A stretch of DNA of 64,000 nucleotides from Vanessa cardui (lineage: Eukaryota > Arthropoda > Insecta > Lepidoptera > Nymphalidae): positions 9,238,001-9,302,000 of the forward strand of contig NC_061147.1 in assembly GCF_905220365.1 (NCBI RefSeq), written 5' to 3'. This document shows positions 15,301-27,700 of this stretch, piece after piece. Positions within the stretch are counted from its first letter, which is position 1. Each line of letters begins with the position of its first letter. Below the pieces are notes generated by a model. It was not told where the DNA came from and searched no databases. It was given only the letters and a program-made list of their open reading frames with translations. Position numbers and translations under genes: made by a program.

Positions 15301-18300
15301 TATTCAAGTTGGCGTTTACAAGCACTTTTGAATCGTCAATTAACAATTAAGTGAAGCTACCACCGGTTCGAAAAGTAGATCCTAACGAGAAGAACCGGCA
15401 AGAAACTCAGTAGTTACTCTTTTTCAACATTTAAAAATAAAAAGTCATGTTAGTTAATACAAATATTTAAATTAATACGTCCTAAGTGGAAGTCAACAGG
15501 TATTAATTCTAGTTATAACGGATTTGAATCGCGTATATTAATTATTTTTGGCATCCCGACGTTTCGAGCACTTTACAGCGTTCGTGGTCACGGGTAGACA
15601 GGTTAAAATGCTCGAAACGTCGGGATGCCAAAAATAATTAATATACGCGATTCAAATCCGTTATAACTAGTTTTATTACCCGACTGCCAAAGAAGGAGGG
15701 TAATGTTTTTCGAGTGTATGTAAGTATGTATGTATGTCTTTTCCTTTGTGACCTCCTGTAGCCTAAACGGCTTGATGGATTTTGATGTATGAGGTATCGT
15801 TAGATTTGTCTTGATTACGGGAGTGTCATAGGATACATTTTATCCTAAAAGTCCCACGGGATAAAGACATAATAATATTTTTTCTAAATTTCCCTTTAAA
15901 AAAATATGTATGCGGTATCATTAGATTCATTTCAATCACGGGAGTAATTAATATAGGATACGTTTTTTCTCAAAATTCCCACGGGAACATGTTAATTCTG
16001 CGTCAACGCAAAGTTTTACTCTTTTTTTAGTGTGCAGTCGGGTATTTTGTTTTTTTAATAATTAAATATGTCATTATTATTAAGTAGATATAAGATTTTT
16101 TCAATGTGTAATCGCGAAAATTTAAGAAAACATTAAGTATTAATTCCCCGTTTTTTTATCAACTTCAAATTATTAATTTATAATATAAATTATCGAGAAA
16201 TACGCCTTTTTTACCAATGCATTTTTTATAAATGATTTGAATTTACGAATAGGCAAAGTTAAAGATGTCTGCGGAATTTTACTATAGAAACGGATACCTT
16301 GCTCTTCGTTTTTAAAATCGTGGAATAAACTAATCACTGAGTTTCTAGCCAGTTCTTCTCAGTGGAATCTACTTTCCAAGCCGATCGTAGATTCAATTTA
16401 ATTCAACGCTGTAATCTGACCATTAATAGTGTTTTTATGGGCCTATTCGAATAAAAATACATTGATTTTGCGTAATGACTGCATTTCAGTGCCCTGTAAC
16501 GTTCTCTCCTATTGTTGCTTAAAGATTCAACAACGCTGTTCTAATTTGATTTTAAAAATACATGTGGCAAATTTAGAGTTATGAAATAACTCATAGTCGC
16601 CGTAGAGTTGTTGGTTGTCATGTGTTAAGAAAATAAGTAGCCTATGTCCTTTTTTAGAGTTCAACTTTGCTTCATTCGAAATTTCATCAAATTCAATTCA
16701 GCTGCTTGGTCGTGAAAGAACGACAGACAGACAGAGTTACATTTACAATATTAATATAGATCAAGCACTTGAAAGTTTTCATACTTCTAGTTTGAGCCCT
16801 CAATTCACATTCAAAATTCAGGAGCTCTCATTCCCGGCCCATATCACTGAATATCTAAATGAATCAATGATCATAGCGGGTTCAAACTTAATGGCTTTCA
16901 AAGTTCACATGTCTATTGTTGTGTGGAGGACGGTGGAATTTAATTAAATATTTTTGACAGTGACAGATGACGGCTCAGCGAACTAGTTGCCATACCGCAG
17001 TTGCCACATCGGGGATAAATTACCTTCAGTAGGAGGCTGGAAGATTGACAGAAATACATATATCAAAAGATCGTTTAATTAAAATATATCATAATACGTT
17101 TGGATTTGTCTTCAAAGGTGAAAGTTAGGAAGCGAGATCTGAGCCAAAGAAAGAACACCTAAATATTATTTAATCTAAAATATTAACAATTAAGCTATTT
17201 AAAATGCTATGAGAGACATTTAATTTTAAATGCTTAAATATATACAAATATGAACTAAAACTAGTCGCTTTATAAATCTTGACCGCGTGGAATGGTGGCA
17301 AGAATGCTAGCAGCATTTCCCCGTTGAATCGTAATTCCGATCCTCTGGGCCAAAAAACGAACCAGCGTGATGAACCACTGGTGACAGGAGGCTGTCACCA
17401 GTGGAGCCAATGAGGCGAGGTGTTATACTTTTGATGAAGTTTTTGCACCACTGCTCCAAGATTATTTTAATTTTATATTTTCCAAGATCAGAATCTCTTT
17501 TTTATAATATTCGTTTTGTACGTTTTTAATTTAATTATATAAAAGAACCTTATTACCTACAAAGCATTAGTTTTTCTTAACGTTTAATTTTTGTATTTTG
17601 CTTATTCCTGCATACGATAAAAACGTATAAAGTGAAAATTATATTGCGTTTTATTTAAAATTAAATTCTATTTGCTTTTTTAAGATATTATTATTTAAAA
17701 TTATAATCTTTATTACACTTTAAAAAACTTACACAATTTATTTATAAATGCTATATATTTTAGATTCAATAAGAAAAAAAGTAAAAATTTCAAGCCTGCA
17801 AGCATAACTAGGCTAAGGTTTCCTCTCTCTTTAAGCAGAACTGGAGCTTATTCTACCACGTTTTTTCCAAAAAAAAACTAACATATATAACAGTGATTAA
17901 TTACGGGATATTTACCATGTCTTTTATTTCTGTTCGGTGGAGCTCGATATTTCGACATTACCTACGAATGTCTTGTTCACGAGACTGAAGTTAAAATCGT
18001 AAGTAACATATAATCATTTAACAGCTTAGATGTAAAAAAAAACTGCTCAAGTAAATTAAGACAGACGCTGAAATGACGATTGTGATGTTGATTGGAACTA
18101 AAAAAAGCACTACACTCGATAACAACAATTGAAAAACAAAGGCGCATGTGTGGAGATTTATATGTAGTCAAAGTATTCCTAAAATAATTTGCACAGAATC
18201 TTTCATCCATAGCACTTGTGTATTCCCAGACTAAGAGGAATTATCCTTTACCTTTCAACCTTTCCTAAAGCAGGTATATTCTAGACACGAGAACAATACT

Positions 18301-18691
18301 GTCTGGAAAACGGGTCGCCTATTTTAAGAATCCTAGGATTCAAGAATATTCTATTTGATTTTACGTATATATAACGAAGATTTAAACTATTACTGTACTT
18401 AATGTTTCACATTTAATTCGGGGATTAGGCAATTCTTTGATAGAGGTTAATTGATTTAATTGCACCAAGTGTACAGTATAGTACAGTAACAGCCTGTAAA
18501 TTTCCCACTGCTGGGCTAAGCCCTCCTCTCCCATTAAGGAGAGGGTTTGGAACATATTCCACCACTCTGTTCCAATGCGGTTTCGTGGAATAGACAGGTG
18601 ACAGAATTTCGGTGAAATTAGACACATGCAGGTTTCATCACGATGTTGTCTTTTACTACTGAGCACGAGATAAATTATAAACACAAATTAA

Positions 18692-18725
<34 letters not shown>

Positions 18726-21700
18726 GTACTTGCCTGGGTTTGAACCCGAAATCATCTGTTCACTCATTAAGGTAACACAGGTGCACAGAGTGTATTATTT
18801 GGTAATGTCATGCATGTAGAATGTAGAAGATTTTTAGGACATTCACCTGCAATTTCTGAAACGCTGATTGTAAGTCTAATTAATTTTGGCTTTAATGTGC
18901 ACGCTCATTGTTCGTCTATGCGCCGTGGACTTCTATCGACCAATAGCTGTTCAGATAAACGAAATTAGTCAATTTAGCAAAAACTGATTATTATATATGA
19001 CGCGTATTGGGGATAGATCATGTTCAACTTTTAAACGAAATTAAATTCAATAAAATGAAGAATGAGGCAGTGTGTTAACTTTATATACTACTTTCGTTTT
19101 ATATTAAAATGCAAACATATAATACTACCTTTTACGAGTATATATCATTTGAATTATAATAATTTATATGACGTTGCGGAAATAAGTCCAAGTAGCCTGT
19201 TTTGGAAGATTATATTACAAATTAATCAGAGTATGAATATGTGTAGTATATATATATACATTTCATGTAAGTAAATAAACCCGCCCTAGTCAACATTACC
19301 AATACTCCAAAACTTTTGTAAAAACCCAAAGTTGCTCTGGAAAAATTGTTCATCGACAATAAAACCACTTATTGCATATACATATATATATGCCTTTTTA
19401 GCTTCTCTTAATCTCTTCTCTTATGTGGTATTGATTGGTACAGTGATACTGGGTATACATTAATGCTCAGAATGAGTTCTGCCTAAGGGCCTCAAAACAG
19501 TTATGTAAATAGCGTGTAAAATTCAAACCACGAGGAAATGAAATATTGTGTCATAAGAGTTACAATTAAAAAAGCCTCGAAAGTTTAAAGAAATCTCTCA
19601 ATTTTCAAACTTATCTACTAACCGTTGCCGGTCGTTCTCTGCTGTGCCTCTATTAATGTATTTTCTTAATTTTAATTTTAAGTTTATTTTATAATGTGAA
19701 ATCTTGTCCTGCTTACTTAACCGTCTCCTTTTTACACGGGTAGTATAAGAGACTATAATAATAGGTTGGGGAAAAAGATTCTTCGTATTTTATATGAAAA
19801 TTCAAAAAGTTTTTTTTATACTTTATTTACATTTGACTAAAGTATGTAGGTGCCATTTTGTTCCATAACTTTTTGCCATCTTGTTGGTAGTGACATGATC
19901 CCATTGCTGTAAACATTTTGGGGCTTCTGATCGAAAAACTGCGACAAGTGGTTTTGGCAGTCCTCTCGTGATGTTAACCTGACACTGCCTAAGGAATTCT
20001 GCAGAGACCGAAACAGATGAAAATCTGAAGGTGCAAGGTCAGGACTATACGGCGGATGCATTAATACCTCCCAGCCAAACTCTCGTAATTTTTGTTGAGT
20101 GGCTAAATATGTGTGAGGTCTAGCGTTGTCATGGTGAAAAACCATACCCCTTCTGTTGATCAATTCTGGCCGCTTTCTCTCAATTTCTTGCTTCAATCTC
20201 ATCAATTGTTCGCAATACAGTTCTGAACCGATGGTCCTGCCGGGCGGTAACAGCTCATAATGAATGATGCCCTTCCAATCCCACCATACACACAGCATTG
20301 CCTTGTTGCGAGTTAATCCGGGTTTTGCCACAGTCTGTGAAGCTTGACCGGCCTTTGATCACGATCTTTTTCGCACGTTCTTGTCGTATGTGATCCACTT
20401 TTCATCACCAGTTATCAGCTTCTTCAAAAATGGTTCGGTTTCATTACGTCGTAATAAAGAATCACAAATGAGTACACGGTTCATTAGGTTTCTTTCAGTG
20501 AGTTCATGAGGCACCAATATATCGAGCTTTTTTGTGTACCCAGCTTTATTCAAATGAGTCAAAACCGTTTTGTGGTCAATTGCCAGTTTTTCAGCTACAT
20601 CGTAACTACTAATATGCCGATCTTGCTCCACTTTTTCAAAAATGGCATCAATTTTGTCCGTAACAGGGCGACCAGAGCGAGATGCATCTTTGATATCAAA
20701 ATTTCCGGCTTGAAAACGCTTAAACCAAACTTGCGCTACTCTCACAGATACTGCATTAGGTCCATAAACATCACAAATTTTTTTCGCGGCTTGAGATGCA
20801 TTTTTACCTTTTTTATAGTAAAATTTTAAAATGTATCGAATTTCTTCTTTAGATTCACTCATTTTAACAACAACAAAAACAAATGAAAATCACACAAATT
20901 CCTAATTTGAATTTGGAAGTGCCTTCTTTAAAATTAAAACTTTTTAATGGTACCAAAACCAGCCAGATACAAATAGTATAGCCAAAGAGATTTTATTACA
21001 AGTTCATACATACTATATGCCAAAAGACTTTTTCCCCAACCTAATATATTTATAACATAATACATGATTATAATTGTATTTAATTACCCGACGCCGTAAA
21101 GCTGTCGTCAAGGTAGGTAGGTAGGTATAATTGGCAGCTGCTTGACTGTTGGGTGAGCTGTTGATAAGTGGTGACCACCATTACCCATATATACTAAAGC
21201 AGTAAGAAATATTAGCTCCATTATGCCACCGATTTGGGAACTAAGATTTTTCGTTCTTTGTACATGCAGTTTTAACAAACATCGTCAAATTTTCTTTACT
21301 ATGATCCAATATAATTTACTCTAATATATTCATAACGCTGAAATATATACTAACTGTAAAAAGTATACAATTATTAGATGTCGCCTGCGACTTTGCTCGC
21401 GTTTTACAGGTTTTTGTGTTAAGCAAAAAAAGTACGTGGATTTCAAGTTTGCTTCATACCAAATTTTGGTTTAGTAGTGAACAAGCGTCAGACAGATAGA
21501 CATTCAGAGTTACTTTAACATTTATTATATTAATATCGATTTGAAAAGAGAAATTACTGTAGTTTATGTTTATTAAATTTAAATCTGTAACATAACGATA
21601 CAAAGGTGATCATAAAAGTTTACTTGACCAATATTTGGATTGTGAAAAGACTTGAAAGACTTGAAAGAAAGAGAAGATTGTCTCCTTATTCAGCTTATAA

Positions 21701-24700
21701 GCATAATATTCGTAAAATCAGAAACCGGTTCGTACAATCTAAATTAAGCAAAATCAATAGGCATTTTATCGTACCTACACAGCCTCAAATATTCCGAGAT
21801 TAAATTTGATGATGGCATTATATTTTGGGAATGTCTCCTCGCCTGTGGGCTCTAAATTGTAGGACATTAAATTAGCATTAATTGCGTGGCGTATTAATAA
21901 GATCTTTAACGCTGATTTTATTCAAGAATCAATTCGTTTACTTACTATAGTAATATAGTATAGTATATGTCGGCGCAAAACCACGAATTTAAGAAAAACA
22001 CTTGCCCAGAAGTGATTATTTTAATAATTTAAAACAGTTTGATTGTTAAATTAATAATTATTATTACGTCACTTCATTCTTCAGATATAGTATAATAAAC
22101 AGGTAGTACTTTAATCCTACAAGGCAGTCGCACGATTTAAAGAATCGAAATAATCGAGATATCGATTCAATTTTTTTTTTTTTTTTTTTTTGTGGGTAGG
22201 TACCTCTGTTTCTTGTTGCACTACGGAGCAAACCGTCGTCATTCTTTTTTCGTGCGAGGCAGCGTACGGACTTTTCCATCTTGTTAAATACTTTCACAAT
22301 GCCGAAAAGAAGTTATGCTGAAAAAATTGATCGATACAATTACAAATTAAGGAGATTGGAGGAAAAAGAATTGAAACGACGCCAGCGTATCATTGAATCT
22401 TCGGATTCCTTGGAAGAAAATTCAGGTTAGTAAAGTGTTATATATCATTTTAAGTGATTTAAAAATGAATTAATTTCCACGAGCTGGACGTTAATCGAGG
22501 ATTAACGCAATGCTTTTTATATCTCTGTGCTATGAGGGTAACCGTGGGTTATCACAACGCAACAAAGAGATGATAACTTTTTTATCTATTGATACAAACT
22601 GGATGTTAACCGTGGGTTAACACAAGTTTTAAATTTTTATATCTCTGTGCTATGAGGGTAACCGTGGGTTATCACAAAGCAGCAAAGAGAGAGTAAATAT
22701 TTTATCTAATAATACAAACTGGATGTTAACCGTGGGTTAACACAAAGTTAATATAAGATTGGATAGTAACCGTGGGTTACTACAAAATCATTTTACTTTT
22801 AATATGCCATCTGGAGGTTGATCGCGGATCAACACGAATATATTAAACTATATAAGCTTTGATAACTACCGCAGGTTGTTATAAAAGCCAATTTATATAG
22901 ACCAAACACTATGTTGAGGTTTATAAAGTAAATATTTTATTCAAAATTTAAATTTACGAAACGTTACTGACTTATGTTCAATTTCATACGTATATTTTAT
23001 GTGAGCATACAAAGTAACCCTCGTGTTTTTGTTTTTAGAAACCGAGGCTCAATGTGAGGTACTTCCTTCGATAATTCCAACGGAAGGCTCAATAGACGAG
23101 GCGCGTGAAGATTTGGCAGTTACCGACAACGGCACTGAAAACACGCCTCAAGAGACCTTGCCCGCTTTAGACCCGGAAATTCTTGTAGCTTTGGGAGAAA
23201 CTACAGAAGACAAGCCAAAATTTGGCGAAAAAATACACGAAAATTTAGCCCAGCTTTGGACTCCGGTTCTAAGAAAAGGCTTAGAAAAAGAGGCTAAGGA
23301 AAAACTGATGAAGGAATACCAAGTTCCCGAAAATTGCCCGCTTTTACAAGCTCCCAAGCTTAACCCTGAAATAGCAGCTACCATCTCGGAGGCTACCAGG
23401 TATAAAGACAAAAGAGTTGAGAGCGCGCAGCAGCAGCTTGCTTTAGGAATAACTGCCCTCAACAGAGGTTTGTCTTTGCTTATTGAAGATGGGTCACAAC
23501 GAATTAAAGCAATAAAACTATTAAGCGACAGCAGCCGTATTCTATGTGACCTTCATCACGTTGAGACGGAGGTCAGAAAAAAGTTTATGACGCCAGGTTT
23601 AGATAAAGCGTTCTTGAGTTTGATACAAGAGGAAGAAAGAGATGAGACGCTATTTGGACAAAAGCTTTCAGAAAAAATAAAAGCTTCCAAAGCAATTGAA
23701 AAACAGAGCTTGCAGATTAAAAAATCTGTACCAGTCAAAAATACACCTTCATCTCAGCCTTCAACTTCAAATACTCGGATCCGGTCCCAGGTAAACTGGT
23801 CCGCCCCCTCCCGTTTTTCGGCGAACAGGGGGGGGCGCAATATATACAAGAAGACGGGTCCGGCCGGCCGCCGAGCTCACCAAACGCTGAAGCAGCAACC
23901 GGCGACGCAGCCTCAGCAGAGCCAATCCAAATCACGTGCTCCGGCCCAACAACGTTAGAGGTACATGCCGGTCGCATTCATTTTTTCTATAATTGTTGGA
24001 TAAAAATAACAACAAATCCATTGATTCTAAATTGGATTCTCGAAGGTTATGCTATCCCTTTTTGCAGTAATATTGTACAACATTTCATCCCATCCAATAA
24101 ATTTACATGTCAGGAAAAAACTGATATGCAAGTAGCTATTGATAAGCTCATAAATCTAGGTGCAGTGTCAGTTTGCGAGCGTTCAGAAGGAGATTTTATC
24201 TCCAGTATTTTTCTCGCACCAAAACCTAATGGCGGTAAACGCTTTATTTTAAATTTAAAGCAGCTTAATAAATTTATTAAACCTTCACATTTTAAAATGG
24301 AAGACCATAGGGTTGCAATGAAATTAATACCACAAAATGGCTACCTAGCTACGATAGACCTTAAAGAAGCCTATTTTTCTGTACCAGTTTGTGATGACCA
24401 TAAAAAATATTTACGTTTTATTTTTAATGACATGGTTTATGAATTTAATGCCATCCCATATGGTCTATGTACGGCTCCAAGAATTTTTACAAAAATAATG
24501 AAAGAAGTCATGAGTTTTCTTAGACTAGAGGGCTATAAATCCGTAGTATATCTCGATGACATTTTGTGCATCGGGGATAGCTTTGATGAGTGCCGTAAAA
24601 ACGTCACCAGGACTCTGGAACTTCTTCAATGCTTAGGATTTATAGTCAACTTAGATAAAAGCGTTTTAACACCACAGCAGACTTGTAAATTTTTGGGGTT

Positions 24701-27700
24701 TCAATTTAATTCTACTGACTTGACAATTTCTTTGCCAACAGGTAAAAGAACTAACCTCGATAAATTGGTCAAAAAATATTCTTTATTGCCCAGTTGTACT
24801 ATAAGAGAATTTTCACAGCTGATTGGGGTTTTAGTCTCAGCTTGTCCAGCAATTAAATATGGTTGGTTATATACTAAGGCCCTAGAACGACATAAATATC
24901 TGGAACTTCAAAAATATAACAATTATGAAACTAAAATAAAATTGCCTGCTTCACTCCTACCAGATTTGCTATGGTGGAAGCAGAACATCTATACATCATC
25001 AAATCACATGAGACTTCATGCAGAATTTTCCCTCGAAATATTTACAGATGCTTCTAGAATAGGCTGGGGTGCATACTGTAATAAAAAACGAGTTAATGGA
25101 GGCTGGACAACTGAAGAGTTGTCATATCATATAAATTATTTAGAGCTTTTAGCTATATTCATGGGTCTAAAATGTTTCGCCTCAAACAGTTTTAATACTT
25201 CCATCTTATTGCGCGTTGACAATACAACAGCAATTAGTTATATCAATCGTATGGGCGGGATACAGTATCCACATTTAAATGATCTGGCAAAGACTATTTG
25301 GCAATGGTGTGAGAAGCAAAATATATGGCTTTTCGCATCTTACATAAATACAAAAGATAATGTCGAAGCAGATGAAGAATCTCGCAAAATAAACGTTGAC
25401 ACAGAATGGGAACTATCACCATGGGCTTTCCAAATTGTAGTTCACGAACTGGGTCAACCCGAAATAGATCTCTTTGCTTCTCGTACCAATGCTAAGTGTC
25501 CATCATACGTTTCGTGGAAGAGAGATCCTGACGCTCTTACAGTCGATGCATTTACAATAAATTGGCGTCCATATCGGTTCTATGCTTTTCCACCTTTTTC
25601 CCTTTTACTGAAATGTATAAGAAAAATTATTAATGACAAAGCTACTGGCATATTAGTCTTTCCATATTGGCCTGGTCAACCTTGGTTCCCACTGCTAAAA
25701 TCAATATTAGTTTCAAAAATTATATTTTTAAATTCTCATATAGATCTTTTGCGTTCTCCTTACAGATCGCAACACCCATTGCACAAGACTCTTACCCTGG
25801 GAGCCGCGAAGCTCTCCGGACTGCATTTTCCCGGCGAAATATTCCATCAGTAGCCTTAGATCTTATGCTTTCCTCCATATCGGATAATACCATAAAGCAG
25901 TACAATTCCTCATTCAAACTTTGGTGGAAATTTTGCAGCCAATGCAAAATAAACACGTTTGAACCCGAAATAGTCAACATATTGACTTTCCTAGCTGAAC
26001 AGTTTAATAAAGGAGGTTCTTATGGTACTATTAATACACATAGATCAGCACTGTCTTTACTTATTGGTGGGAATTTAGGATCTGATGATCAAATAAAACG
26101 TCTTATGAAAGGCATTTATAAAAAGAAACCGAGTATTCCCAAGTACAGGGGAACATGGGATCCTCAGTTAGTACTCAACTTCATTTCTAAATGGTTTCCT
26201 AACAGAAATTTACCTTTAGAAAAAATTACAAAAAAGCTTTGCGTTCTGTTAGCGATTTGTACCGGCCATAGAGTTCAAACTTTATCTCTTATAAAAATCT
26301 CGAATATTAATAAATGTGCCGATTCATTACAGATACCTATAACAGAAGTTATCAAAACTTCTGCTGCCGGTAGAGATCAACCAGTGCTGATCTTACCATA
26401 TTTTAGAGAAAACCCCTCCATTTGCCCATCTACCACTTTGAATGATTACGTGTCAGTAACTTCCGATATTAGAGTTGATAATGAGGAAAGTCTTTTTATC
26501 ACCTACAAAAAACCGCATAGAAAAGCTTCTTCTCAGTCTTTAAGTAGGTGGATAAAACAAACTCTCGCGGAGGCCGGGGTGGATGTGAGCGTATTCAGCG
26601 CTCATAGCACTCGACATGCATCCACATCCGCTGCGGCCTCGACAGGAGTTTCAATCGATGTGATTAGAAAGGCAGCTGGCTGGTCCAGCTCATCTCAAAC
26701 TTTCGCTAGGTTTTATAACCGACCTATACTGGACGAGGGCGTTTTCGCAAGGTCTGTTTGTTCATTAACCATAAACAATGAACATACTAATAATTTGATT
26801 TGTTAACCTGATAATATTGTTTTGATTTAATGTTAAATTGTAACGCATAAGTATATGATTGAATTTTTTGTAAGACGTTGATTACCTGAATAATACTTGT
26901 TGTTGTTGTTTATTTTTTCTTTTTACGAATATAGTATATAATTTCGTTAATTAAAAACCAATGCTTTTAATTAAAACACCTAATTGCTAAATACTTGCTC
27001 TGAACATCTACCTGTTTATTATACTATATCTGAAGAATGAAGTGACGTAATAATAATAGATGATCAAACGAACTTCTAAAGTGAAGTTCGATCACTATTA
27101 TATGAGTCACTTCATTCGAAGATATAAACACACCCACCCAAAAACCCATTACCCAAAAAAAAAAAAAAACAATTTGTTCTGTGTCTCTAAATAAATGACG
27201 ACGGTTTGCTCCGTAGTGCAACAAGAAACAGAGGTACCCACAAAAAAAAAAAAAAAAAAATTGAATCGATATCTCGATTATTTCGATTCTTTAAATCGTG
27301 CGACTGCCTTGTAGGATTAAAGTACTACATGTTTATTATACTATATCTTCGAATGAAGTGACTCATATAATAGTGATCGAACTTCACTTTAGAAGTTCGT
27401 TTGATCATCTATTTTTAGTGAATTTTGAAATGTTAAATTAGTCTGAAATATTTAGTGTTTGTAAACAGCTGTTATGTTGAGTGAATAAGTCTACCCACCT
27501 ATTTTTGATATAAAAGACCAAGCACCCGCCGGTATCGACAGGCTTGGTCGAGCCATCGAAGCGATCGGACCGCCTCGTATTGGAATAAATCAGAAAGTTT
27601 TCTATATCAGCCGAGAATCGAATCTTGGAGTAGCGTATCGGTTAAAACTGGTATACACACTACTCGACCACCAAGGTTGTCATAGGTTAAAATAATACTT

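Larger units (their letters stand above)
22426..23038 (+). other. candidate intron inside the retrotransposon gag
   Basis: 613 bp between a GTTAGT donor and a TTTTTGTTTTTAG acceptor. Splicing would give gag a proper ATG, whereas the downstream frame alone begins without one. The intron contains the palindrome array (22490-22882). A spliceosomal intron in a DIRS-type element must be removed from the protein-coding RNA but kept in the RNA that templates new copies. Confidence 0.6.
22057..27413 (+). mobile_element. DIRS-like tyrosine-recombinase retrotransposon, 5.36 kb, complete ends
   Basis: Order: left end, poly(T) leader, gag (split by a candidate intron), RT-RNase H, tyrosine recombinase, internal complementary region, right inverted repeat. 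The ends are set by the internal region 27008-27126: its reverse complement equals the right end (27342-27410) joined directly to the left end (22057-22106). That is the signature of DIRS elements, which replicate through a circle. ATT is present at both ends (22057-22059 and 27411-27413), consistent with recombinase-mediated insertion without target-site duplication. All three frames are open, so it may be recently or still active. It lies antisense to boule. Confidence 0.9.

Noticed and set aside
17375..17404. Strong 13 bp hairpin CCACTGGTGACAG/CTGTCACCAGTGG
   Set aside because: It lies within a LINE coding remnant and can be explained by codon content; there is no sign of a terminator or regulatory role.
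20506..20829. Plus-strand frame across the mariner
   Set aside because: Opposite strand of the transposase, with no recognisable domain.
22490..22882. CRISPR-like array
   Set aside because: Repeats are only 17-21 bases, differ between units, have no unique spacers of constant length, and lie in a eukaryotic retrotransposon.
23148..23462. Minus-strand frames inside gag (also 23556-23738, 23735-23977)
   Set aside because: Antisense shadows of the gag frame with no features of their own.
27059..27410. A separate miniature inverted-repeat element at the right of the DIRS-like element
   Set aside because: The inverted pair 27058-27126/27342-27410 is fully explained as half of the internal complementary region and the right end of the same element.
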